Positions 1-6,651 of a stretch of 33,219 nucleotides of DNA are shown here, piece after piece. The first letter of the stretch is position 1, and the number at the start of each line of letters is the position of its first letter. Location: assembly GCA_051867635.1 (NCBI GenBank), contig JBJDYT010000014.1, positions 1 to 33,219 of the forward strand, given 5' to 3'. The notes beneath the pieces are model-generated. The model was given only the letters and a program-made list of their open reading frames with translations, made no database searches and was not told the origin of the DNA. The DNA is from RGIG5472 sp051867635 (lineage in GTDB: Bacteria; Bacillota; Clostridia; Oscillospirales; Oscillospiraceae). The translations under genes were made by a program, and so were the position numbers.

Positions 1-1
1 C

Positions 2-364
2 GGCGTGCAGCTGGAGGCCTGGGCCCCCTTCGGCGAGGGCCGGGGCGGCATGTTCCATTTGCCGGAGCTGCAGGCCATCGGGGAAAAGCACGGCAGGACG
101 GCGGCCCAGGTCATCCTCCGCTGGCATCTGCAGCGGGGCATCGTGGTCATCCCCAAGTCCACCCATATAGAGCGCATGGAGGAGAACTTCCGGGTGTTCG
201 ACTTTGCGCTGGACGAGGCGGATATGGCCGCCATCGCGCAGCTCGACCAAAAACAGAGCGCATTCTTCTCCCACACCGACCCGAATATGGTAGAATGGTT
301 CGTGAAAATGGTGGAGGAGCGCAAAAAGCAGAGCGACTGCGCCAAAGAAACCAAAAACTGGTAA
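2..364 (+). CDS. Aldo/keto reductase, C-terminal part (5' end outside the window)
   Basis: The reading frame is already open at the window edge, so this is only the last 120 or so residues of a roughly 270-300 residue protein. Aldo/keto reductases are NADPH-dependent carbonyl reductases with a TIM-barrel fold. The visible part matches the C-terminal half of the family: a segment like AWAPFGEGRGG, then AAQVILRWHLQRGIVVIPKS, which carries the conserved RW...Q.G...IPKS cofactor-binding strand, and an ENFRVFDFALDEADM segment. The active-site Tyr, Asp, Lys and His lie upstream of the window. Substrate cannot be inferred. An AAAGGAG ribosome site overlapping its stop leads directly into the next gene, so the two are probably co-transcribed. 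Confidence 0.85.
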   Translation, partial: GVQLEAWAPFGEGRGGMFHLPELQAIGEKHGRTAAQVILRWHLQRGIVVIPKSTHIERMEENFRVFDFALDEADMAAIAQLDQKQSAFFSHTDPNMVEWFVKMVEERKKQSDCAKETKNW

Positions 365-375
365 AGGAGCACAAG

Positions 376-915
376 ATGATGCGCAAGAAAGTTTTGATCC
401 TGTCCGGAAGTCCCCGGAAGGGCGGCAACTCCGACCTCCTCTGCGACGAGTTCATGCGGGGCGCGCGGGAGGCCGGACACCAAGTGGAGAAGATCCGTGT
501 GGCGGAGAAGGAGATCGGCTTCTGCCGCGGCTGCTACGCCTGCCGCGGGACGGGCCGCTGCGCCATCGGGGACGACATGGCGGAGGTGCTGCAGAAGATG
601 ATCGACGCCGACGTGCTGGTGCTGGCGAGCCCCGTGTATTTTTACGCCATCGACGCCCAGCTCAAAGCCCTCATCGACCGCAGCGTCGCCCGCTGGACGG
701 AGGTCCGGGACAAGGAATTCTACTACATCATGACCGCCGCCGACAGCGACACCGCCTCCATGGAGACTACCCTGGCCTGCTTCAGGGGCTATGCCGACTG
801 CGTGGAGGGTGCCAGGGAGATGGGCGTCATCCGCGGCACCGGCGTCTACGAAAAGGGCGAGGTCAAGGGCACGAAGTTCATGGCGGAGGCCTATGAAATG
901 GGAAAAGCGGTCTGA
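376..915 (+). CDS. Flavodoxin-like NAD(P)H-dependent FMN reductase, likely iron-sulfur flavoprotein
   Basis: A 179-residue protein of the NADPH-dependent FMN reductase fold. It opens with a beta strand and the phosphate-binding loop LSGSPRKGGNSD (residues 9-20), which holds FMN. Cysteines at about residues 50, 53, 56 and 62 (C-x2-C-x2-C-x5-C) match the compact cluster motif of iron-sulfur flavoproteins, so a [4Fe-4S] centre beside FMN is likely. A SPVYFYAIDAQLKALIDR segment is typical of the family. The start at 376 is preferred because AAAGGAG ends 6 bases upstream; ATG at 379 is an alternative, and the longer open frame upstream overlaps the reductase. The gene follows the aldo/keto reductase by 11 bases. 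The electron partner is unknown. Confidence 0.82.
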   Translation: MMRKKVLILSGSPRKGGNSDLLCDEFMRGAREAGHQVEKIRVAEKEIGFCRGCYACRGTGRCAIGDDMAEVLQKMIDADVLVLASPVYFYAIDAQLKALIDRSVARWTEVRDKEFYYIMTAADSDTASMETTLACFRGYADCVEGAREMGVIRGTGVYEKGEVKGTKFMAEAYEMGKAV

Positions 916-948
916 ACCCCGGCGGACCGCCTCCCCTTTACAAAAGAA

Positions 949-989
949 GCTGCCGGGCATCCGTCAGGATGCCCGGCAGCAGCTGTTTT
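949..989 (+). terminator. Bidirectional intrinsic terminator between convergent genes
   Basis: A perfect 14-bp stem (949-962 with 967-980) closes a 4-base loop. A short T-run follows on the + strand and an A-rich flank gives U's on the - strand, so it can serve both the flavoprotein gene and the convergent rubredoxin fusion gene. Confidence 0.8.
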
Positions 990-1001
990 GGCGTTTGCGC
1001 G

Positions 1002-1619
1002 TCACTGGACGACCTTTTCAAAGTCGGAGGCGGGATGCTTGCACAGCGGGCAGATGAAGTCCTCAGGCAGCTCCTCCCCTTCATAGGTGTAGCCGCAGAC
1101 GGTGCAGCGCCACACGGTCTTCCCGGCGGGAGCGGGCTGCTCCGGCTTCGGCTTGATCTGGGACTGGTAGTAGGCGTAAGTGGCCGAGGGAACGTCCGAC
1201 AGGACCTCCATATCGTCCACGGCAGCGATGAACAGGGTGTGGCTGCCCAGGTCGACGGCCTGCTCCACTGTGGCGCTGAAATAGCCGTTGGTCCCGGCGG
1301 TGACATAGTAAAGACCGTTGGCGCTGCGGCGGCAGTCTGTAAAGTCGGCAAACTTGTCAACCGTTCTGCCGGACTGGAAACCGAAGTGCTGGAAGGTCTC
1401 AAAGCGGGCTGCCTCGCTGAGGACGGAGATGTTGAACTTCCCGCTTTCCTTGATCATATCGTGGGTCAGGTTGTCCTTGTTGACCGCGATGGAGAGCCGG
1501 TTGGGCTTGGATGTGACCTGCCCCGCCGTGTTGATGATGCAGCCGTTGTCCTTGTCCCCCAGGCGGGCGGTCAGGACGAACAGCCCGTAGGTCAGCTTAT
1601 AGGTCGTCTTCTTATCCAT
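1002..1619 (-). CDS. Flavin reductase-rubredoxin fusion (high-molecular-weight rubredoxin type)
   Basis: A 205-residue two-domain redox protein. Residues 1 to about 150 are an FMN-binding flavin reductase domain (MDKKTTYKLTYGLFVLTA, then VNKDNLTHDMI and FNISVLSE). After a proline-rich linker, residues 168-205 form a rubredoxin with two Cys pairs, C172-x2-C175 and C190-x2-C193, which bind one iron. This is the arrangement of the Moorella Hrb protein, which passes electrons from NADH to flavodiiron proteins that reduce O2 or NO in anaerobes. No flavodiiron gene is visible nearby, so the partner is inferred from the family. The start has a GGAGG site 8 bases upstream. It is a single-gene unit with its own promoter. 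Confidence 0.9.
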   Translation of the reverse strand: MDKKTTYKLTYGLFVLTARLGDKDNGCIINTAGQVTSKPNRLSIAVNKDNLTHDMIKESGKFNISVLSEAARFETFQHFGFQSGRTVDKFADFTDCRRSANGLYYVTAGTNGYFSATVEQAVDLGSHTLFIAAVDDMEVLSDVPSATYAYYQSQIKPKPEQPAPAGKTVWRCTVCGYTYEGEELPEDFICPLCKHPASDFEKVVQ

Positions 1620-1739
1620 GTAAAATGCGCCTCCTTCATAATATGGCTGCCCAGCCTGCGCTTATGGCGGGCCGCGGCCAAAACATTCGCTTTTCTGTGG
1701 GAAAGACCGAGGCCTTTCTCCCAAAAATCGTCTGCTGTC

Positions 1740-1768
1740 AGTATAGCACAGACGCCTGTCCATAACAA
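1740..1768 (-). promoter_or_regulatory. Promoter for the flavin reductase-rubredoxin gene
   Basis: Read on the - strand: TTGTTA, a 17-base spacer, then TATACT. This would give a 5' leader of about 115 bases before the ATG at 1619. Confidence 0.5.
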
Positions 1769-1907
1769 GGGCTTTCCCCTGTTTTTTCCATATCGTAAAC
1801 CCATTCTTCCCCTTTGGCGCAGGGAGCCTTCCGCCGCAAAAGCGGCCGTATCCGCGAGGGTTCAGATCCCGCCATCCCCACCGTATGCGGCGGAGCGGTA
1901 CAAAACA

Positions 1908-2344
1908 GATACTCTGTAGGTACAGAGGAACTGGGTCACCTTGAGATGGTGGGTACCATCGTCCATCAGCTGACGCGGGACCTGACAGAGGAGCAGATCC
2001 GGACCGCCGGCTACGACGCCTATTTTGTGGACCACACTGCGGGCGTCTATCCCACGGCGGCCTCCGGCTGGCCCTACAACGCCGCCTCCATGGCGGCCAA
2101 GGGCGACACCATCTGCGACCTGACGGAAGACCTGGCGGCGGAGCAGAAGGCCCGCGTTACCTACGACAATATCCTTCGCCTCAGCGACGACCCGGATGTG
2201 AACGACGTCATCCGCTTCCTGCGGGAGCGGGAGATCGTCCACTTCCAGCGCTTCGGCGAGGGACTGCGGCTGGCGAAGGACAGGATGAACGAGAAGAACG
2301 TCTATTTCATGAATCCCAGCTTTGACACACCGGAAAACGGATAA
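1908..2344 (+). pseudogene. cotJC: 5'-truncated manganese catalase-like spore coat protein CotJC
   Basis: From about 1920 the frame is a clear CotJC: GTEELGHLEMVGTIVHQLTR, YFVDHTAGVYPTAASG, AAEQKARVTYDNILR, DDPDVNDVIRFLREREIVHF and NPSFD at the end. CotJC is a ferritin-like spore-coat protein related to manganese catalases, about 190 residues long. Here the first 55-60 residues, including the first metal-ligand helix, are absent; upstream codons keep only a possible RYS trace before GTEE and then diverge. No ribosome site precedes a suitable start, and the usual cotJA and cotJB partners are missing. The EELGHLE and EREIVHFQR metal ligands remain. It is probably a decaying remnant, though an open frame of 176 codons starts at 1814, so a divergent N-terminus cannot be excluded. 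Confidence 0.75.
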
Positions 2345-2356
2345 GCGGCAAAACAG

Positions 2357-2395
2357 CGCGCCGGGGACCTTGCGGCTCCCGGCGCGTTTCGCCTT
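2357..2395 (+). terminator. Intrinsic terminator after cotJC remnant
   Basis: A 10-bp GC-rich stem (2357-2366 with 2377-2386, one G-U pair) is followed by TTTCGCCTTTT. It lies between the convergent cotJC remnant and proC. Confidence 0.65.
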
Positions 2396-2413
2396 TTCTG
2401 CTGTGATTTCGCT

Positions 2414-3202
2414 TCACGCACGGCGCATGGTGGCGTGGACAGCGGCCTGGCAGGCCGCGCGGAAGCCCGCCTGCTCCAGCGCCTCCACGCCCAGAATGGT
2501 GGAGCCGCCGGGAGAGCAGACCGCGTCCTTCAACGCGCCGGGATGCTGCCCGGTCTCCTGCAGCAGCCTGCCGCTGCCCACCACCATCTGGGAAATCAGG
2601 CGGTAGGCCATGTCCCGGGGCATGCCGAAGCTCACCGCGGCGTCGGCCAGGCCCTCCATCAGCATATCCACGAAGGCGGGGCCGCTGCCGGCCGTGGCGC
2701 CCGCGATGGACATGAGCTTCGAGGGGACGGTCTCCACCGTGCCGAGGGCGGAGAACCAGGTCCTGACCTCCCGCAGCTCCTCCGGAAGCAGGGAGTTTTC
2801 CTCCTCAAACAGGAACACGCCCTCCCGCACCATAGCCGGCGTATTGGGCATGATGAACTGGCAGCGCGCGTCCTTTGGCAGCAGCGCCGCATAGCGGGCG
2901 AAGTCCCAGCCGGCGGCGATGGAGAGCAGCGCCTTGCCCGACAGCAGCGGCGCGACCTCCTCCAGCACCCCCTCGATCTGGTCCGGCTTGCAGGCCATGA
3001 TCAGCACGCGGCAGCGGCGCACCATGTCGCTGCAGTCCCCGCAGGGCGTGAAGCCGAGCGCCTCCGCCAGGCGGCGGAGCCTATCCTGATGGGGCGCGTA
3101 GGCGGCGAACTGCTCCGGCGCGAACAGGTCCGTGCTCTTCCAGCCCCGCAGTATCGCCTGAGCCATGCTGCCCATCCCGATGAAACCGATCTTTCCCTCC
3201 AT
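2414..3202 (-). CDS. proC: Pyrroline-5-carboxylate reductase
   Basis: A 262-residue cytoplasmic enzyme that makes the last step of proline synthesis, reducing 1-pyrroline-5-carboxylate to L-proline with NAD(P)H. The N-terminal Rossmann nucleotide-binding loop is IGFIGMGSMAQAILRG (residues 5-20). The dimerisation and active-site C-terminal domain contains ATAGSGPAFVDMLMEGLADAAV and SPGGSTILGVEALEQAGFR, both diagnostic for ProC. Length is normal for the family. It lies 12 bases after mutT in the same direction and is the last gene of a three-gene unit; no other proline gene is adjacent. Confidence 0.95.
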   Translation of the reverse strand: MEGKIGFIGMGSMAQAILRGWKSTDLFAPEQFAAYAPHQDRLRRLAEALGFTPCGDCSDMVRRCRVLIMACKPDQIEGVLEEVAPLLSGKALLSIAAGWDFARYAALLPKDARCQFIMPNTPAMVREGVFLFEEENSLLPEELREVRTWFSALGTVETVPSKLMSIAGATAGSGPAFVDMLMEGLADAAVSFGMPRDMAYRLISQMVVGSGRLLQETGQHPGALKDAVCSPGGSTILGVEALEQAGFRAACQAAVHATMRRA

Positions 3203-3214
3203 ATGCTTCTCCTC

Positions 3215-3655
3215 TCATGCTTCTTCCGTCGGGGCGCTGCGCTCCGGCCCCGGCATTTTTACAGTCTCTTTCCCCAGCGCGTCCAGCAGCAGGCGGTCCG
3301 CGGGGCAGAGGTCATAGCCCGCGCACTCCTCCGCCGTGACCCATGCAAAGGCGCTGTGCTCCAGCCGCCGGGGCGCGCCCGCCGCCACGCGGGCGGCGTA
3401 CAGCGTCAGGCGGACCGTCACGTCCGGATAGGCGTACACCACCTCCGCCGCGGCCTGCTCCACCGCGATCTCCACGCCCAGCTCCTCCCGGCACTCCCGG
3501 GCAAGGGCCTGCGGCCCGGTCTCCCCCGGCTCGATCTTGCCGCCCGGGAATTCCCACTGGCCGCCCCGCGCCTTCTGCGGCGGGCGCCGGCAGAGGAGAA
3601 AACGCCCGCTGTCATGCAAAAAAGCGGCCACTACTTCAAGCACCTGTTCCTTCAC
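3215..3655 (-). CDS. mutT: MutT-type Nudix hydrolase (8-oxo-dGTP diphosphatase family)
   Basis: A 146-residue Nudix protein. The full Nudix box G-x5-E-x7-R-E-x2-E-E-x-G-V is present at residues 39-61 (GGKIEPGE ... RECREELGV) and binds the catalytic Mg2+ ions. The preceding LLCRRPPQKARGGQWEFPGG stretch is characteristic of MutT, which removes 8-oxo-dGTP from the nucleotide pool. The exact substrate of Nudix proteins is hard to call from sequence, so the specific activity is inferred. The start overlaps the end of the upstream C39-like gene by 20 bases, suggesting translational coupling, and proC follows 12 bases later. Confidence 0.88.
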   Translation of the reverse strand: MKEQVLEVVAAFLHDSGRFLLCRRPPQKARGGQWEFPGGKIEPGETGPQALARECREELGVEIAVEQAAAEVVYAYPDVTVRLTLYAARVAAGAPRRLEHSAFAWVTAEECAGYDLCPADRLLLDALGKETVKMPGPERSAPTEEA

Positions 3656-4376
3656 CTGTTTGCCCGCCTTTCCGGCCCTCCCCGGGCCCAGCCGTCTTTC
3701 CCCGCGCCGCAGGGCGGAGGTACAGCAGATCGCTCACCAGACCGCTGCTATAGCGCCGGACATAGTCTTCAAACTCCGCGCGCCGGAGATGGTAGGCCGC
3801 CCCCCAGGAGGAGATGCGCAGCCACTCGCCGTCCATGGCCGTCACCGTCAGAAAATGCGCCCTGACCCGCCCCGCCGGGACGTAAGGCGGCGTCTGGCCC
3901 CGGTAAAGCCGCAGGGACTGCTTCTCCCAGAACCTGGGCAGGTTGGGGCCCACCGCCAGAATGACCGGCAGGTCCTGCGCCAGCATCTCCCCAGCGGCCT
4001 GCCAGAGCCTGCCGCGCCCCGCGCCCCAGCGGGCGGTATAGGGAACGCCGTAGCGGCGAAAGAAGAGGTTCAGCCCCGCCGCAAGCGTCAGGCCGTTCAG
4101 GCCGAAAGGATACACGAGCGGGAAATACCCCCGCCGCAGCCGCCGCGTCAGCGCGTCGTACTGCTGCTGTGTCAGCGGCCCCTCCTCCGGTACGCTGCGG
4201 AAGGGCGCCATGCGGCAGCCGGGATGATGGCGGTGGAGGTACAGCAGCAGGTCCGCGGCGCAGACCACGCCGCAGCCGCAGCGCCGCATGACCCCGTCGC
4301 CGCAGCGGCGCTGGTCGCCGCCGTAGCTCACGCCCTCCCCCTTCCCCACGCCGGGATAGGGATGCTGCAGCTCCAT
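3636..4376 (-). CDS. Uncharacterised protein, possibly papain-like (C39-like) cysteine peptidase
   Basis: A 246-residue protein not firmly recognised. Near the N-terminus RCGCGVVCAADLLLYL (about residues 32-47) resembles the catalytic-Cys helix of papain-like C39 peptidases. HFLTVTAMDGEWLRISSWG (from His174) resembles the His strand with a following small-residue turn seen in the same fold. Between them is a basic, aromatic region. No signal peptide or membrane segment is evident, so if active it would act in the cytoplasm. The last 20 residues are Gly/Lys/Thr-rich and overlap the start of mutT by 20 bases. GGAGG lies 10 bases before the ATG. A role could not be inferred from the neighbours. 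Confidence 0.6.
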   Translation of the reverse strand: MELQHPYPGVGKGEGVSYGGDQRRCGDGVMRRCGCGVVCAADLLLYLHRHHPGCRMAPFRSVPEEGPLTQQQYDALTRRLRRGYFPLVYPFGLNGLTLAAGLNLFFRRYGVPYTARWGAGRGRLWQAAGEMLAQDLPVILAVGPNLPRFWEKQSLRLYRGQTPPYVPAGRVRAHFLTVTAMDGEWLRISSWGAAYHLRRAEFEDYVRRYSSGLVSDLLYLRPAARGKTAGPGEGRKGGQTGEGTGA

Positions 4377-4448
4377 GTCCGTCCCTCCTCGCTGCGGGCG
4401 CGGGAAGCGCGCTCCGTAAAATCAGATATGGCGTCGAAAGCCACTGAC

Positions 4449-4477
4449 AGTGTACCACACGGGACAGCTTTCGTAAA
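4449..4477 (-). promoter_or_regulatory. Possible promoter for the C39-like gene, mutT and proC
   Basis: On the - strand, TTTACG, a 17-base spacer and TACACT precede the gene at 4376 by about 70 bases. The match to the sigma-A consensus is only partial. The rest of 4480-4690 shows no gene or clear signal. Confidence 0.35.
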
Positions 4478-4690
4478 TCCGCATTTTGCCGCCGCGTCCG
4501 CCGCCTGTCCGCCGAATTTCATCAAATTTGTCAGATCTGGAAAAAGCGGGGCCCGGAGCGCGGCGTTCCTGTGTGCAAAAGGGCGGCATTATTCCGCGCT
4601 TTTCTTTCCGCTTGCAGGAATTCATGCAATTTGCGGACGTTTTGAAGGCCCTTTCCCTGCATTTTGCTCTTTAAACTGCAAAACTCCCGC

Positions 4691-4719
4691 TTGACAAAGG
4701 CATTTCCCTGGCGTATAAT
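4691..4719 (+). promoter_or_regulatory. Consensus sigma-A promoter of the metNIQ operon
   Basis: Both hexamers are perfect: TTGACA at 4691-4696 and TATAAT at 4714-4719, with a 17-base spacer. Transcription should start near 4726. Such a strong promoter fits an operon controlled after initiation, by the leader that follows. Confidence 0.9.
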
Positions 4720-4750
4720 GCCCTCAAATCGAGGAAAGGAGACGGGTCAT

Positions 4751-4867
4751 ATGCGTTCTGCCGTCAAGACTGACAACATGATGATGGATATGATGATGTA
4801 CATGTTCGGCATGTGCATGATGATGCGTGCGCAAAAACATGACTCGCCTTGTTTCAAGTCCATCTGA
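4751..4867 (+). CDS. Methionine-rich leader peptide of the methionine transporter operon
   Basis: A 38-codon ORF starting about 25 bases after the predicted transcription start, with an AAAGGAG ribosome site 8 bases before its ATG. Twelve of 38 residues are methionine: residue 1, 10-12, 14-16, 18, 21 and 23-25. The internal Met codons span 4778-4825. The remainder includes Tyr17, Phe19, Cys22 and Cys34 and no recognisable domain. It lies between a perfect promoter and an intrinsic terminator, directly ahead of metN. The natural reading is a control peptide: ribosomes would slow at the Met codons when charged methionyl-tRNA is scarce. That function is inferred; a metal-binding Met-rich peptide is the main alternative and is less likely given the setting. 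Confidence 0.8.
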   Translation: MRSAVKTDNMMMDMMMYMFGMCMMMRAQKHDSPCFKSI

Positions 4868-4907
4868 TTTTCCGGATTGAAAGATATTCTGGAACGGCCT
4901 GGATCAG
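4864..4907 (+). promoter_or_regulatory. Candidate antiterminator pairing in the metN leader
   Basis: CTGAT at 4864-4868 can pair with ATCAG at 4903-4907, and CCGG at 4872-4875 with CC(T)GG at 4898-4902, with short bulges. The 3' strand includes half of the terminator's left arm, so the two folds exclude each other. The 5' strand overlaps the leader stop codon TGA (4865-4867), so a ribosome finishing the peptide would block it. A smaller stem, TCCGGA (4871-4876) with TCTGGA (4888-4893), would also compete. Drawn by eye; not folded computationally. Confidence 0.5.
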
Positions 4908-4938
4908 GAAACGGTGAGTTTCCTGATTTTTTGTTGTT
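4903..4938 (+). terminator. Intrinsic terminator/attenuator ahead of metN
   Basis: A perfect 10-bp stem (4903-4912 with 4918-4927), a 5-base loop, then TTTTTTGTTGTT. It lies after the leader ORF and 23 bases before the metN start, so it can only act as an attenuator of the metNIQ transcript. Confidence 0.9.
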
Positions 4939-4960
4939 CGGAAAAGGAGCTTTGCAAGGC

Positions 4961-5950
4961 ATGATCGAAATCAGGAACCTGAACAAGACCTACCGCACGG
5001 CGGACCAGGAGATCGTGGCGCTGAGCGGCATCGACCTGACCATCCGGGACGGCGAGATCTTCGGCATCATCGGCCTTTCCGGCGCGGGAAAAAGCACGCT
5101 GGTCCGCTGCATCAACCTCTTGGAGCGTCCCACCTCCGGCCAGGTGCTGCTGGACGGCAAGGACCTGACGAAGCTCTCCAAAAAGGAGCTGCTGCAGGTC
5201 CGGCAGTCCATCGGCATGATCTTCCAGAATTTTAACCTCCTGGAGCAGCGGACGGTGCTGAAGAACGTCTGCTTCCCCCTGGAGATCGCGGGCGTCGCCA
5301 AGGAAAAGGCCCGCGCCAGGGCCAAGGAGCTGCTGGAAGTGGTGGGCCTGGCGGACCGCGCCGGCTCCTATCCCTCCCAGCTCTCCGGCGGACAGAAGCA
5401 GCGCGTGGCCATCGCCCGGGCCCTTGCCACCAATCCCAAGTACCTGCTCTGCGACGAGGCCACCAGCGCCCTGGACCCCAACACCACCCGCTCCATTTTG
5501 GACCTGCTGAAGGAGATCAACGAGACCATGGGCGTCACCATCGTGGTCATCACCCACGAGATGCGGGTCATCGACCAGATCTGCGACCGGGTGGCGGTCA
5601 TCGACCGCAGCCAGATCGCGGAGGAGGGCAAGGTCAGCGAGGTCTTTACGAACCCCACCTCCGACATCGCCAGGGAGCTGATCCTTCCCCGGGACCGCAC
5701 GGCGCTGAACACCTCCGGCGGCAGAAAGCTCCGGCTCATCTTCAACGACGACCGCTTCGACAAGCCGGTGATCTCCCAGATGGTGCTGGACTGCCAGGCC
5801 CCGGTGAACATCCTCTTCGCCGACACCCGGGAGCTGGACGGCGTCATCAACGGCCACATGATCCTGGAGCTGCCCAGCGACGAGCGGCAGGCCGAAAAGA
5901 TCCTACTCTGGCTGCGCACCAATCAGATCACGTTCCGGGAGGAGGCGTAA
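4961..5950 (+). CDS. metN: Methionine ABC transporter ATP-binding protein
   Basis: A 329-residue cytoplasmic ATPase that powers import of methionine through MetI. Walker A is GLSGAGKST (residues 38-46), the Q-loop Gln is at 89, the ABC signature LSGGQKQR at 141-148, Walker B LLCDEATSALD at 162-172 and the switch His at 199. Residues from about 250 to the end form an NIL domain, which in E. coli MetN binds methionine and inhibits transport when the internal pool is high. The ATG at 4961 is chosen because AAAGGAG lies upstream and MIEIRNLNKTY is the family N-terminus; the longer frame runs through the terminator. metI follows after 3 bases. Confidence 0.96.
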   Translation: MIEIRNLNKTYRTADQEIVALSGIDLTIRDGEIFGIIGLSGAGKSTLVRCINLLERPTSGQVLLDGKDLTKLSKKELLQVRQSIGMIFQNFNLLEQRTVLKNVCFPLEIAGVAKEKARARAKELLEVVGLADRAGSYPSQLSGGQKQRVAIARALATNPKYLLCDEATSALDPNTTRSILDLLKEINETMGVTIVVITHEMRVIDQICDRVAVIDRSQIAEEGKVSEVFTNPTSDIARELILPRDRTALNTSGGRKLRLIFNDDRFDKPVISQMVLDCQAPVNILFADTRELDGVINGHMILELPSDERQAEKILLWLRTNQITFREEA

Positions 5951-5953
5951 GGT

Positions 5954-6631
5954 ATGTCTGAAATGTTTACAAAGCTCTGGGATGCGGGCCTCATCCAGCT
6001 GGGCGTCTGGGAGACGCTGTACATGACCCTCATCTCCTCCGCCGTCGCCTATGTCATCGGCCTGCCCCTGGGCGTGGTCCTTCACATCACGGACCGCGGC
6101 GGCATCGCTCCCCTCCCCTGGCTCAACCGCCTGCTTGGCTTCATCGTGAATTTCTTCCGCAGCATCCCCTTCATCATCCTGATGGTGGCCATGCTCCCGG
6201 TGGCAAAGCTGGTGGTGGGAACGTCTCTCGGCAACAAGGCGGTCATCGTCATGCTCATCATCGCGGCGGCGCCCTATGTGGCCCGCATGGTGGAGTCCTC
6301 TCTCAAGGAGGTCAACGCCGGCGTGATCGAAGCGGCCCAGTCCATGGGCGCCGGCAACTTCCAGCTCATCTGCAAGGTGCTGATCCCCGAAGCGAAGCCC
6401 TCCCTCATCAACGGCGCGGTGATCTCCATGGTGACCATCCTCGGCTACTCCGCCATGGCGAGCACCATCGGCGGCACGGGCCTGGGCCAGATCGCCATTA
6501 TCTACGGCCACCAGCGCAGCAATCCCGACATCACCTGGCTCTGCGTGTTCCTCATGGTCATCATCGTACAGGTCATCCAGGAGCTGGGCATGCGGATCGT
6601 ACGCAAGAGCGACAAGCGGATCAATAAGTGA
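5954..6631 (+). CDS. metI: Methionine ABC transporter permease
   Basis: A 225-residue inner-membrane permease with about five hydrophobic spans. It forms the methionine channel as a dimer driven by MetN. The cytoplasmic EAA loop that docks on the ATPase is visible as IEAAQSMGAGNFQLICKVLI, about residues 127-146. SAVAYVIGLPLGVVLHIT near the N-terminus and ILGYSAMASTIGGTGLGQIAI in the C-terminal third are typical of the MetI family. Length is normal. It starts 3 bases after metN, so translation is probably coupled. A micro-ORF and then metQ follow on the same strand. Confidence 0.95.
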   Translation: MSEMFTKLWDAGLIQLGVWETLYMTLISSAVAYVIGLPLGVVLHITDRGGIAPLPWLNRLLGFIVNFFRSIPFIILMVAMLPVAKLVVGTSLGNKAVIVMLIIAAAPYVARMVESSLKEVNAGVIEAAQSMGAGNFQLICKVLIPEAKPSLINGAVISMVTILGYSAMASTIGGTGLGQIAIIYGHQRSNPDITWLCVFLMVIIVQVIQELGMRIVRKSDKRINK

Positions 6632-6651
6632 CGGCGGAAAGGAGAAAACCC

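Noticed and set aside
4751..4867. Met-rich ORF as a copper- or silver-binding peptide
   Set aside because: Spaced Met motifs can bind Cu(I), but the ORF lies between promoter and attenuator of a methionine transporter and has no metal-handling neighbours. Kept only as an alternative.
4720..4960. SAM riboswitch or T-box in the metN leader
   Set aside because: No T-box sequence or S-box core was found, and the leader is largely taken up by the Met-rich ORF and the terminator.
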